Of a stretch of DNA of 64,000 bases, positions 33,242-41,864 are shown piece by piece. Positions within the stretch are counted from its first letter, which is position 1; each line of letters starts with the position of its first letter. Position numbers and translations under genes: made by a program. Source of the DNA: Sideroxydans sp. (lineage in GTDB: Bacteria > Pseudomonadota > Gammaproteobacteria > Burkholderiales > Gallionellaceae); assembly GCA_028710605.1 (NCBI GenBank), contig JAQTTU010000002.1, forward strand, positions 62,001-126,000, written 5' to 3'. The notes under the pieces were generated by a model. It had not been told where the DNA came from and made no database searches. It worked only from the letters and a program-made list of their open reading frames with translations.

Positions 33242-34213
33242 ATGAACAATTCAAAAATGATTTCTCAAGAAATATCGTTTGCCGATCCGTCCGAGAAAGA
33301 GCTTGAGCTGTTGCTGAGGCAATGTGCCGTGGTGATTTTGCAGAAGGAAAATGCGGACGATTTTCTGGCCTGGTTCCGCAAGCATGCGGTCGCTATGGCT
33401 CCGCATTTTTTCAAGCGCTTCGCGCATGATGCGAAGGAGTTGCGCAGTTTTATGTCGGCGTTTTCGCGCCACATCTGGAATCAGACCCAGCTGCCGGGCA
33501 ACCATTATTTGCCGCGTCCGCTGCCCGAGTTGCAGCCCGATGCGTGCTGTCCCTGCGATTCCAAGCGCAACTTTCAGGATTGCTGCGCCAAGGTGGCGCA
33601 CGACGATGTTCGCATGTTTTTTCTGAGCATGTTGCCGCATGTGCTGGATGCGTTGTCGCCGCAGCAGCGTGCCGATTTGCCGTATGCCGAATTGCCGCCG
33701 GAGGGGATGGGCTTTGTGGCGGAAACGTGGATGGAACAGGGGCGGGTGCAGGATGTGGTGAAGTTGCTGGAAGGGTTGTTTACCCACATCGACCAGTTGG
33801 ACGAGCGTGCCGAACATTGCTTCAACAGCTTGCTGGCGTGCTATGACCGCTTGGGAAATGTGCAGCAGAAAGCGCGCATGATCGAGATCGGCATGGCTGC
33901 GGCCAACCTGAAATTGCGCTCCGCCGTGATGCAGCGGCAATGCTGCATTCTGATCGACAAGAAGGAATACGCGAAGGCGTGGGTGTTGTTTGAAACCTTG
34001 CGCCAGCTCGTGCCGGATGATCCCGCGTTGCCGCATCTGGAGGTGTCCATGCTGATCGGTCAGGGCGACCATGAGCGGGCGCAGAACAGGGCCCGGTTTT
34101 GGCTCGAACATTTAACCTTCAACCACTCCGAAGAAAAGATCACGCTGCTGGAATTCTTTACTGCCGTGGCCAATGGCGAAAGCCAGCACGCCGACGAAGA
34201 CGAATCGAAGTAA
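33242..34213 (+). CDS. SEC-C-like protein, tandem paralogue
   Basis: 323 residues matching the first half of the preceding gene over its length (for example MAEGRAIDAVKLLEGLF against MEQGRVQDVVKLLEGLF). Its zinc motif has decayed to CCPCDSKRNFQDCC: the four cysteine ligands keep their spacing (103, 105, 114, 115), but the GSGRKYK core is lost. Repeated TPR-like helices follow. The C-terminal half of the longer protein is absent. It arose by tandem duplication. Function unknown. Confidence 0.75.
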   Translation: MNNSKMISQEISFADPSEKELELLLRQCAVVILQKENADDFLAWFRKHAVAMAPHFFKRFAHDAKELRSFMSAFSRHIWNQTQLPGNHYLPRPLPELQPDACCPCDSKRNFQDCCAKVAHDDVRMFFLSMLPHVLDALSPQQRADLPYAELPPEGMGFVAETWMEQGRVQDVVKLLEGLFTHIDQLDERAEHCFNSLLACYDRLGNVQQKARMIEIGMAAANLKLRSAVMQRQCCILIDKKEYAKAWVLFETLRQLVPDDPALPHLEVSMLIGQGDHERAQNRARFWLEHLTFNHSEEKITLLEFFTAVANGESQHADEDESK

Positions 34214-34215
34214 GC

Positions 34216-34404
34216 ATGCAAGCTTCTGTTTCAGAAATCACATCCGAATGCCCGTGCACCGGCCACTGTTCCACGGCGCTGGGCGATGAAGTGTGCCGCG
34301 ATTGTCTGCGCACATTTGATGAAGTAAACCGCTGGGTGGAAATGAGTGAAGAGGATCGCCGTCAGGTCAATTTTCGTATCGCAACCGAACAATCAGAAAG
34401 ATAA
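34216..34404 (+). CDS. DUF1289 family protein
   Basis: 62 residues from MQASVSEITSECPCTGHCST. The pattern CPCTGHC...CRDCLRTFDEVNRWVEM is typical of DUF1289, a small cysteine-rich family that probably binds a metal or Fe-S. It starts just after the SEC-C paralogue and ends 6 bases before uppP, so it may be co-transcribed with both. Confidence 0.85.
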   Translation: MQASVSEITSECPCTGHCSTALGDEVCRDCLRTFDEVNRWVEMSEEDRRQVNFRIATEQSER

Positions 34405-34410
34405 AACCAC

Positions 34411-35238
34411 ATGGATATTTTGCTGCTCCTCAAAGCCGCCATTCTCGGCATCGTCGAAGGTCTCACCGAATTCCTGCCGATTTCTTCCACCGGCCATTTG
34501 ATTCTGGCCGGCGACCTGCTCAACTTCAACGACGAGCGCGGCAAAGTGTTCGAGATCGTGATCCAGTTCGCGGCGATTCTGGCGGTGTGCTGGGAATACC
34601 GCGCCAAGCTGGTTTCGGTGACTTCGGGCTTGATGCAAAAACAGGAAGCCGCGCAGCGCTTCACCTTCAATTTGTTCATCGCCTTTTTGCCGCTGGCGAT
34701 TCTCGGTTTGACGTTCGGCAAATTCATCAAAGCGCATTTGTTTTCGCCCGTGCCGGTGGCGCTGGCGTTCATCATCGGCGGTTTGATTATTCTGTGGGCG
34801 GAAAAACGCACGCATACGGTGACGATCAAAAGCGTGGAGGATATGCACTGGAAGGATGCGCTGAAAATGGGATTTGCGCAGGCGCTGGCGCTGATCCCTG
34901 GCACATCGCGTTCGGGTGCGACCATCATCGGCGGCTTGTTTTTCGGCTTGTCGCGCAAGGCGGCCACGGAATTTTCGTTCTTCCTCGCCATCCCCACGAT
35001 CACCATGGCGACGTTGTACGAAGTGGTGAAATACCGTGACCAGTTTCACGCCGACGATCTCGGCATTTTCCTGGTCGGTTCCATTACTTCGTTCATCAGC
35101 GCTTTCATCGCGGTGCGCGCGCTGTTGCGTTACATCAGCCACCACGATTTTTCCGTGTTCGCCTGGTATCGCATCGCGTTCGGCTTGATCGTGCTGGGAA
35201 CAGCATACAGCGGTGCGGTGAGCTGGTCGGCAGCGTAG
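34411..35238 (+). CDS. uppP: Undecaprenyl-diphosphatase
   Basis: 275 residues with about seven or eight membrane spans. The two catalytic regions [15 protein letters not shown] (near 17) and [13 protein letters not shown] (near 165) are intact. UppP (BacA) recycles the undecaprenyl carrier for cell wall synthesis at the inner membrane. Starts 6 bases after the DUF1289 gene. A strong hairpin follows (35243-35269). Confidence 0.95.
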   Translation: MDILLLLKAAILGIVEGLTEFLPISSTGHLILAGDLLNFNDERGKVFEIVIQFAAILAVCWEYRAKLVSVTSGLMQKQEAAQRFTFNLFIAFLPLAILGLTFGKFIKAHLFSPVPVALAFIIGGLIILWAEKRTHTVTIKSVEDMHWKDALKMGFAQALALIPGTSRSGATIIGGLFFGLSRKAATEFSFFLAIPTITMATLYEVVKYRDQFHADDLGIFLVGSITSFISAFIAVRALLRYISHHDFSVFAWYRIAFGLIVLGTAYSGAVSWSAA

Positions 35239-35242
35239 GTGT

Positions 35243-35269
35243 TGCAGGGCGGGGTACACCCGCCCTGCA
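35243..35269. terminator. Hairpin between convergent uppP and rhodanese genes
   Basis: TGCAGGGCGGG and CCCGCCCTGCA are perfectly complementary around GTACA. The U-run is weak on both sides, so termination is likely but not certain. Confidence 0.6.
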
Positions 35270-35281
35270 CAATTCTCTGAA

Positions 35282-35734
35282 TCAGCTTTGTTCCCAGGGC
35301 AACCCGGCAACGCGCCAACCGTTCAAACAATTGCGCTGGTTGCCGGGAGTCTTGTCGCCCTCGAAGCCTTCCAGAATGTTGTAGCAATCGGCGTAGCCTG
35401 CCTGCGTGGCGAGCATGGCCGCGCCGTGCGAGCGCTGCGCGCTGCGGCACAGGAACATGACCAGCGCTTCTTTATCCACCTGTTGTTCCATCGCTGCCAT
35501 GAAATTCGGGTTTAGCTTCAAGCCGGGATAGGTCAGCCATTCGATTTCCACTGCACCCGGCACTTTGCCGACCCAGTCGATCTCGGCGCGGGTGCGCACG
35601 TCCACCAGTTTTGCGCCGGGCGCGGAGCGCATCAGCTCATAAGCTTCTTGCGGGGTGAGCGCGCCTTCATAGGGCAGGTTCAAGTCTTTGGCGCGTTGTT
35701 GCGCGGCATTTAGTATTTCCGTGATCTTTCCCAT
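35282..35734 (-). CDS. Rhodanese-like domain protein
   Basis: 150 residues, one rhodanese domain. The active-site loop is CRSAQRSHGAA with Cys96, and the N-terminal ALTPQEAYELM...LVDVRTRAEIDW is typical. It probably transfers sulfur between thiols; the partner is unknown. It converges on uppP and shares its hairpin region. Upstream it is divergent from the CDF transporter. Confidence 0.88.
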   Translation of the reverse strand: MGKITEILNAAQQRAKDLNLPYEGALTPQEAYELMRSAPGAKLVDVRTRAEIDWVGKVPGAVEIEWLTYPGLKLNPNFMAAMEQQVDKEALVMFLCRSAQRSHGAAMLATQAGYADCYNILEGFEGDKTPGNQRNCLNGWRVAGLPWEQS

Positions 35735-35809
35735 TATCTTTACCTTTGTTTAACCTTTATCTTCCAGGTGCTATCCTGCACAGCACGTCTGCATACTATC
35801 CCAACGCCA

Positions 35810-36985
35810 ATGAAAAATCACACGCACGCCCAACCGCATGAAATTTCAGCCGCCTTCGAGCCCGCGCATCCGGTGCGCTTTGCCGCCGCGCGCAAAAGCA
35901 CCTGGGTGAGCATTTTCATCAATCTGTGCCTGACCGTGATGCAAGTATTGGCGGGCTTCTTCGGCAAGTCGCAGTCGTTGATGGCGGATGGTTTGCATTC
36001 GCTGGCCGACCTGCTTTCCGATGTGCTGGTGCTGTTCGCCAACCGCCACGGCAACAAGCACGCCGATGCCGATCATCCTTACGGACATGCGCGCATCGAG
36101 ACTGCCGCTTCGCTGATTCTGGGTAGCAGCCTTGCCGTGCTCGGCGTGGGCTTGCTGATTGCTGCCGGTATGCGCCTGCAACACCCGGAGCAGGTGCAAG
36201 CCGTCCATCCGATCACGTTATGGGTTGCTATCGCCGCGTTGGCCGCCAAGGAAGGCATGTTCCGCTACATGCTGGCGGTGGCGCTGCGCGTGCGTTCGCA
36301 GATGCTGGTGGCAAACGCATGGCATGCGCGCTCCGATGCCGCTTCTTCGCTGGTGGTCATCGTCGGCATCGTCGGCAACTTGCTGGGCTATACCTTCCTC
36401 GACCTGATCGCCGCCGCCGTGGTGGGTGTGATGATCGCTTACATGGGCATCCAGTTCGCGCGCGATGCGCTGCTGGAATTGGTGGATACCGGTCTGGACG
36501 AAGCCGAGGTGCGCGCCATTCGCAACACGCTGAAAGCCGTGCCCGGTGTGCATGGTCTGCACGAATTGCGCACGCGCAAGATGGCGGACAACGCGCTGGT
36601 TGACGCGCACATCATCGTAGATCCGAAGATCAGCGTATCGGAAGGTCACTATATCGCCGAGGCCGCGCGCAGTGCGGTGCTGAACACCCATCACGTGATG
36701 GATGTGATGGTGCATATCGACTCGGAAGACGATGCCCATGTCAGACCCAACGCGCGCCTGCCGCAGCGCCATTTGTTGCTGGCGCACCTGACACAGCGTT
36801 TGGGCGAAAGTCTGCCCGCTTCCACGCGCGTCGTACTGCATTATCTGCAAGGCAAGATTGAGGCGGAATTATTGTTTGCTGCGCCGGTTAACCTCGACGT
36901 GTGGCGCAGCAAATTGGCTGCCATCGCGGCGGATGATCCCTATTTTCGCAGCATTCAGCTTTACCAAGGCAGCGCACCAGATTAG
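35810..36985 (+). CDS. Cation diffusion facilitator (CDF) metal transporter
   Basis: 391 residues, six membrane spans then a C-terminal cytosolic domain. Metal motifs: HSLAD in the second span (DGLHSLADLLSD) and HARSD in the fifth, both HxxxD, plus the loop HADADHPYGHAR. This resembles zinc/iron exporters related to FieF and the magnetosome proteins MamB/MamM. I chose the ATG at 35810 over one at 35768, as the latter region looks non-coding. The 3' end overlaps a likely NtrC box for glnA. Confidence 0.88.
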   Translation: MKNHTHAQPHEISAAFEPAHPVRFAAARKSTWVSIFINLCLTVMQVLAGFFGKSQSLMADGLHSLADLLSDVLVLFANRHGNKHADADHPYGHARIETAASLILGSSLAVLGVGLLIAAGMRLQHPEQVQAVHPITLWVAIAALAAKEGMFRYMLAVALRVRSQMLVANAWHARSDAASSLVVIVGIVGNLLGYTFLDLIAAAVVGVMIAYMGIQFARDALLELVDTGLDEAEVRAIRNTLKAVPGVHGLHELRTRKMADNALVDAHIIVDPKISVSEGHYIAEAARSAVLNTHHVMDVMVHIDSEDDAHVRPNARLPQRHLLLAHLTQRLGESLPASTRVVLHYLQGKIEAELLFAAPVNLDVWRSKLAAIAADDPYFRSIQLYQGSAPD

Positions 36986-36989
36986 TGCG
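36973..36989. promoter_or_regulatory. Candidate NtrC binding site
   Basis: CGCACCAGATTAGTGCG, a 17-base near-palindrome that fits the NtrC pattern GCAC...GTGC. It spans the stop codon of the CDF gene, about 110 bases upstream of the sigma-54 promoter at 37085, a normal distance for an NtrC enhancer. Confidence 0.6.
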
Positions 36990-37084
36990 AGGCGGCTTGT
37001 CAATGCCCCATTATCGGGCGCGCTTTGCAAGCCCCGCCACCAAGCAAATATGGCACAATACGCGCCTTGCAGGGTTCTGGGTGA

Positions 37085-37100
37085 TGGCACATTTTCTGCT
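37085..37100 (+). promoter_or_regulatory. Sigma-54 promoter of glnA
   Basis: TGGCACATTTTCTGCT. GG and GC are separated by exactly 10 bases and only the C before TGC departs from TGGCACrnnnTTGCW. It lies 75 bases before the glnA ATG. With the NtrC-like site upstream and glnL/glnG downstream, nitrogen control is very likely. Confidence 0.75.
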
Positions 37101-37175
37101 GTATCGGGCATGTTTCATCAATCGCTTAGTTTCATCAAACAGCTTCGCAGTATTTTTTAATTGGGAGATTCGAGT

Positions 37176-38591
37176 ATGTCTAAATCAGCCGCCGACGTTC
37201 TGAAACTGATCAAAGAACAAGGTATCAAATTCGTCGATTTGCGCTTCACCGACACCAAGGGCAAAGAACAGCACGTGGGCGTGCCTGTTTCTCACTTCGA
37301 TGCCGACAAATTTGAAAGCGGACACGCTTTCGACGGTTCATCCATCTCTGGATGGAAGGGCATTCAAGCTTCCGACATGCTGTTGCTGCCGGATCCCGAT
37401 TCCGTTTACGTCGATCCGTTCTACGACGAACCCACCATCGTGTTGTCCTGCGACGTGATCGAGCCGACCGACGGCAAGGGCTATGACCGCGACCCGCGTT
37501 CCATCGCCAAGCGCGCTGAAGCTTATCTGAAGTCCACAGGCGTGGGCGACACGGCTTACTTCGGCCCGGAACCCGAATTCTTCATTTTCGATTCCGTGCA
37601 ATGGAAGATCGACATGTCCGGCTGCTCGCTCAAGATCAATTCGGAAGAAGGCGCATGGTCAACCGGCCACGAATATGATGGCGGCAATACCGGCCACCGT
37701 CCGACAGTGAAGGGCGGCTATTTCCCCGTTCCTCCGGTGGACAGCCTGAACGACATCCGCGCTGCCATGTGTCTGGCGCTGGAAGAGATCGGCATTCCCG
37801 TTGAAGTGCATCACCACGAAGTGGCCAATGCCGGCCAATGCGAATTGGGCACCCAGTTCAACACACTGGTAAAACGCGCCGACTGGACACAAACCCTGAA
37901 GTACGTGGTGCAGAACGTTGCGCACCAATACGGCAAGACCGCGACCTTCATGCCCAAGCCTATCGTTGGCGACAACGGTTCCGGTATGCACGTGCACCAG
38001 TCCATCTGGAAAGACGGCAAGAACACCTTCGCCGGCAGCGGCTATGCTGGTCTGTCCGAGACCGCGCTGTATTACATCGGCGGTATCATCAAGCACGCCA
38101 AGGCGCTGAACGCGATCACCAACCCCGGCACCAACTCCTACAAGCGTCTGGTTCCGCACTACGAAGCTCCGGTGAAGTTGGCTTACTCGGCAAAGAACCG
38201 TTCCGCTTCGATCCGCATTCCTCACGTCACCAGCGACAAGGCACGCCGCATCGAAACACGTTTCCCCGATCCTTCCGCCAACCCGTACTTGTGCTTCGCC
38301 GCGCTGCTGATGGCCGGTCTGGATGGTATCCAGAACAAGATTCACCCCGGCGATCCTGCCGACAAGAACTTGTACGACTTGCCGCCGGAAGAAGACGCAA
38401 AGATCCCGACCGTGTGCGCATCGTTGGACGAAGCACTGGCTGCGCTGGACAAAGACCGCGAGTTCCTGACCCGTGGCGGTGTGTTCTCCAGCGACTTCAT
38501 CGACGCTTACATCGACCTGAAGATGGAAGACGTGAACCGCATCCGCATGACGACCCACCCGGTCGAGTTCGACATGTACTACAGCCTCTAA
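37176..38591 (+). CDS. glnA: Glutamine synthetase, type I
   Basis: 471 residues. Family motifs are present: [36 protein letters not shown], and the adenylylated Tyr region NLYDLPPEE. It makes glutamine from glutamate, ammonia and ATP, and should be inhibited by adenylylation at that Tyr. GGGAG precedes the ATG at 37176 (the frame is open 15 bases further upstream). A sigma-54 promoter drives it; a strong terminator follows. Confidence 0.97.
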   Translation: MSKSAADVLKLIKEQGIKFVDLRFTDTKGKEQHVGVPVSHFDADKFESGHAFDGSSISGWKGIQASDMLLLPDPDSVYVDPFYDEPTIVLSCDVIEPTDGKGYDRDPRSIAKRAEAYLKSTGVGDTAYFGPEPEFFIFDSVQWKIDMSGCSLKINSEEGAWSTGHEYDGGNTGHRPTVKGGYFPVPPVDSLNDIRAAMCLALEEIGIPVEVHHHEVANAGQCELGTQFNTLVKRADWTQTLKYVVQNVAHQYGKTATFMPKPIVGDNGSGMHVHQSIWKDGKNTFAGSGYAGLSETALYYIGGIIKHAKALNAITNPGTNSYKRLVPHYEAPVKLAYSAKNRSASIRIPHVTSDKARRIETRFPDPSANPYLCFAALLMAGLDGIQNKIHPGDPADKNLYDLPPEEDAKIPTVCASLDEALAALDKDREFLTRGGVFSSDFIDAYIDLKMEDVNRIRMTTHPVEFDMYYSL

Positions 38592-38609
38592 GCTGTTTTG
38601 GATGGCATG

Positions 38610-38640
38610 AAAAACGGAGCCTTCGCGGCTCCGTTTTTTA
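38610..38640 (+). terminator. Rho-independent terminator after glnA
   Basis: GGAGCC and GGCTCC pair around TTCGC (with ACs and GTs extending the stem) and are followed by TTTTTT. The stem is short and the U-run strong. Confidence 0.9.
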
Positions 38641-38704
38641 TTGCAGGTTTGTTTCCTGACAGGGCTTAACCTATACTCTGTGCAACGTGTTACGAGGTAT
38701 GACC

Positions 38705-39184
38705 ATGAAACGTTTCCGTCTATCGATTCTGAGCTGTGCCATTTTGTTTTGCGGTGTCGCGCAAGCCGAAATTTACAAACGCGTGGATGCCAACGGTCGC
38801 GTGACGTATTCCAGCGCGCCGCTCAAAGGCGGCAAGAAGCTCCAGCTTGAACCGCTGCCCACCATGGCACCCCAACCCGTGCCGCCCAGAATGAGCAATA
38901 GGAATTCCGACTTCCGCGTGGACGAATCCACCCAGTCCAAGCGCGACGATACGCGGCGCAAGATTCTGGAAGACGAGCTCGCCACCGAGCAAAAAGCGCT
39001 AGAAGATGCGCGCGCCAAATTGCAAGTTACTCAGGACACTCCCGAGGTGTACAAGAGTGCGGATGGAAAAACATACCGCAACATTCCGAAATACGAAAAG
39101 AATGTCAGCGATGCGCAAGAAGAAGTGACGGCACACGAAAACAATGTCAAAGCGCTTAAATCCGAAATCAGTCATCTCAAATAA
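38705..39184 (+). CDS. DUF4124 domain protein, exported
   Basis: 159 residues from MKRFRLSILSCAILFCGVAQ, a signal peptide. The next ~40 residues (EIYKRVDANGRVTYSSAPLK) are the DUF4124 fold, found in many periplasmic betaproteobacterial proteins. The rest is a coiled coil. GAGG is 7 bases upstream of the chosen ATG; another ATG is 6 bases earlier. It lies between glnA and glnL, but after the glnA terminator. Function unknown. A similar gene is at 53102-53743. Confidence 0.8.
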   Translation: MKRFRLSILSCAILFCGVAQAEIYKRVDANGRVTYSSAPLKGGKKLQLEPLPTMAPQPVPPRMSNRNSDFRVDESTQSKRDDTRRKILEDELATEQKALEDARAKLQVTQDTPEVYKSADGKTYRNIPKYEKNVSDAQEEVTAHENNVKALKSEISHLK

Positions 39185-39200
39185 GCTTTGATCCGTTGGC

Positions 39201-40283
39201 ATGTTTTCTGCTCCTTTACCCGACATGCCATCCACCCCGCTCCCATCGCTGGAACATCTCGCCACTGCCGTCATTCTGCTGGATGACCAGTCGCGCATCG
39301 CCTATCTCAATCCGGCGGCGGAGCATTTGTTTGCGGTCAGCCACAGCAACCTGCTGGGTCATCCGTTGCAGCACGCCTTCACCCACACCGAACAACTGTT
39401 CGTTGCGATTCAATCGGCGTTATCCACCCATGCCAGCCACATCGAATACGACTTGATGCTGGGCACTTACACGCTGGGCTACAAGCTGCACCTGAGCTGC
39501 ACCGTGACTCCCATCCATCTCGGCCACCACGCGCTGCTGCTGGAATTTCACACCATTGACCGCCCGCTGAAACTGGCGCGCGAAGAGCAGATGCACGATC
39601 AGACGCAGGCCAATCGTCTGCTGTTGCGCAATCTTGCGCACGAGATCAAAAACCCGCTGGGCGGCATACGCGGCGCGGCGCAATTGTTGGAACAGGAACT
39701 GGAAAAACCCGCGTTGCGCGAATACACGCAAGTGGTGATTCAGGAAGCGGACCGCTTGCGCTCGCTGATGGAAAATTTGCTTACGCCGCAGCACGTGCCC
39801 CACTTCAGTGCGCTGAATATCCACGAGGTGCTGGAACGCGTGCGCAGCGTGGTGTTGGCGGAACTGCCGGAGGGGCTGATTATTCAGCGCGATTACGACT
39901 TGAGCCTGCCGGAGTTGCACGGCGACAAAGAGCAACTGATTCAAGTCGTGCTCAACATCGTGCGCAACGCCGCACAGGCCATGAAAGGCAAAGGCATCAT
40001 TACCTTGCGCACGCGCATCACGCGCCAGGTCACGCTGATGAAAAAACGCCACCGGCTGGCGGTGGAATTATCAATTACCGACAACGGTCCCGGCATCCCC
40101 GCGCATTTGCGCGACAAGATTTTTTATCCGCTGGTGTCGGGTCGCGCCGACGGGCACGGCTTGGGACTGACCTTGGCGCAGGATTTTGTGAGCCAGCATC
40201 AGGGCAGCATCGAATTTGAAAGCGAGCCGGGGCGCACCTGCTTCACGGTTATCCTGCCGCTCACCAACACGGAGAAGCAATAA
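39201..40283 (+). CDS. glnL: Nitrogen regulation sensor kinase NtrB
   Basis: 360 residues: a PAS domain (about 15-125), phosphoacceptor His147 in LAHEIKNPLGGIRGAA, and HATPase motifs including DNGPGIP and GHGLGLTLAQDF. NtrB phosphorylates NtrC when nitrogen is limiting, under PII control. The stop overlaps the start of ntrC by one base (TAATG), so they are coupled. Confidence 0.95.
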   Translation: MFSAPLPDMPSTPLPSLEHLATAVILLDDQSRIAYLNPAAEHLFAVSHSNLLGHPLQHAFTHTEQLFVAIQSALSTHASHIEYDLMLGTYTLGYKLHLSCTVTPIHLGHHALLLEFHTIDRPLKLAREEQMHDQTQANRLLLRNLAHEIKNPLGGIRGAAQLLEQELEKPALREYTQVVIQEADRLRSLMENLLTPQHVPHFSALNIHEVLERVRSVVLAELPEGLIIQRDYDLSLPELHGDKEQLIQVVLNIVRNAAQAMKGKGIITLRTRITRQVTLMKKRHRLAVELSITDNGPGIPAHLRDKIFYPLVSGRADGHGLGLTLAQDFVSQHQGSIEFESEPGRTCFTVILPLTNTEKQ

Positions 40284-41683
40284 TGGGAAAACCTGTCTGG
40301 ATTATTGACGACGATCGCTCCATCCGCTGGGTGCTGGAAAAAGCGCTGGCGCGCGAGCAGATCGAATACAAGAGTTTTGCTTCCGCCGACGAGGCGCTGG
40401 CGGAACTTTCCAACAGCCTGCCGCAGATGGTCATCAGCGACATCCGCATGCCCGGCAGTTCCGGCCTCGACATGCTGCAAATCCTGCGCCGCGACCACCC
40501 GCTGCTGCCGGTCATCATCATGACGGCGTATTCCGATCTGGAAAGCGCTGTGTCGTCATTCCAGGGCGGCGCGTTCGAATATCTGCCCAAGCCGTTCGAC
40601 GTGAATCACGCGGTCGAATTGATCCGCCGCGCGCTGGCACAGAGCCAGCGCAAGAACACCGGCGGCAGCGACACAACGGATGCGCCGGACATTCTCGGCC
40701 ACGCCCCCGCCATGCAGGAAGTGTTTCGCGCTATCGGGCGTTTGGCGCAATCCAACGCCACCGTGCTCATCAACGGCGAATCGGGTACCGGCAAGGAGCT
40801 GGTCGCGCAAGCGCTGCATCGCCACAGCTTGCGCGCCGACAAACCGTTTGTCGCCATCAACACCGCAGCCATCCCCCGTGATTTGCTCGAATCTGAATTG
40901 TTCGGCCACGAACGCGGCGCGTTCACCGGCGCGACCACCACGCGCCACGGGCGCTTCGAACAAGCCGAAGGCGGCACCTTGTTTTTGGACGAAATCGGCG
41001 ACATGCCCGCCGAATTGCAAACGCGTTTGCTGCGCGTGTTGTCGGACGGAAATTTTTATCGCGTCGGCGGCCACCAGCCGATCAAGGCCAACGTGCGCAT
41101 CATCGCCGCTACCCACCAGAATCTGGACGAGCGCGTGAAGCAAGGCCTGTTCCGCGAAGACCTGTTCCACCGCCTCAACGTCATCCGCTTGCGCCTGCCG
41201 CCGTTGCGCGAACGGCGCGAGGACATTCCCGTGCTGGCGAAACATTTCCTGCAAAAGAGCGCAAGGGAATTGGGCGTAGAGCAAAAGATTTTGAGCGAAT
41301 CCGCGCTGAATTACCTCGCCGCACAAGACATCCCCGGCAACGTGCGCCAACTGGAAAACCTGTGCCACTGGCTCACCGTGATGACTCCCACGCAGCAAGT
41401 GGAAATCGCCGACCTGCCCGCCGAATGGCGCGATGCATCGCACGCCGCACCCGCATTGAGCGATTGGCACAGCGGTCTCGCGCAACAAGTCGCGCTCGCC
41501 CTGCAACGCGGCGACCCCAACATCCTCGACACGCTCACCAAGGAATTCGAGCGCACCGTCATCACCCAAGCCCTGCAACACACCGGCGGACGGCGCATCG
41601 AAGCCGCCACCTTGCTCGGCATGGGACGCAATACGCTGACGCGCAAGATTCAGGAATTGGGGTTGGACGGCGGGGGCGAGTAA
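40283..41683 (+). CDS. glnG: Nitrogen regulator NtrC
   Basis: 466 residues: receiver domain with Asp53 (ISDIRMPGSSG), AAA+ domain with INGESGTGKELVAQAL (Walker A) and the sigma-54 contact motif GAFTGA, then a Fis-type helix-turn-helix ending RNTLTRKIQELGL. It should activate glnA through the sigma-54 promoter at 37085. The REP-like element at 41703-41791 follows. Confidence 0.96.
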   Translation: MGKPVWIIDDDRSIRWVLEKALAREQIEYKSFASADEALAELSNSLPQMVISDIRMPGSSGLDMLQILRRDHPLLPVIIMTAYSDLESAVSSFQGGAFEYLPKPFDVNHAVELIRRALAQSQRKNTGGSDTTDAPDILGHAPAMQEVFRAIGRLAQSNATVLINGESGTGKELVAQALHRHSLRADKPFVAINTAAIPRDLLESELFGHERGAFTGATTTRHGRFEQAEGGTLFLDEIGDMPAELQTRLLRVLSDGNFYRVGGHQPIKANVRIIAATHQNLDERVKQGLFREDLFHRLNVIRLRLPPLRERREDIPVLAKHFLQKSARELGVEQKILSESALNYLAAQDIPGNVRQLENLCHWLTVMTPTQQVEIADLPAEWRDASHAAPALSDWHSGLAQQVALALQRGDPNILDTLTKEFERTVITQALQHTGGRRIEAATLLGMGRNTLTRKIQELGLDGGGE

Positions 41684-41702
41684 ATTTTGCGCGGGCAGGT
41701 TT

Positions 41703-41791
41703 TTAAAATGCCCATCTTGCCCGAAAGCCCCTATTTTCGGTCATCTCCATCAAGCGCAAAGCGTAGATCGCCTATTGACGGGCGTTCCCGC
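41703..41791 (-). repeat. REP-like element, reverse orientation
   Basis: On the minus strand GGGAACGCCCGTCAATAGGC then GATCTACGC...GCGCTTGATGGAGATG...GGGCAAGATGGGC. This is one of the best preserved copies and agrees with the copy at 1209-1278. Confidence 0.8.
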
Positions 41792-41805
41792 GATGTTGGG
41801 TTTTT

Positions 41806-41864
41806 GCAGGTCGGGCTTCAGCCCAACAAAACTTCCACGATGTCGGGCTAAAGCCCGACCTACA
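41806..41864. repeat. GTCGGGCTTTAGCCCGAC palindrome, copy 2
   Basis: GCAGGTCGGGCTTCAGCCCA then TGTCGGGCTAAAGCCCGACC with TACA. Its right edge contains CTA (41860-41862), the stop codon of the RND pump read on the minus strand. Confidence 0.8.

Noticed and set aside
37048-37070. Second sigma-54 promoter (TGGCAC near 37049 with TTGCA)
   Set aside because: The spacing between the two elements is 10 bases in place of 5, which does not fit.
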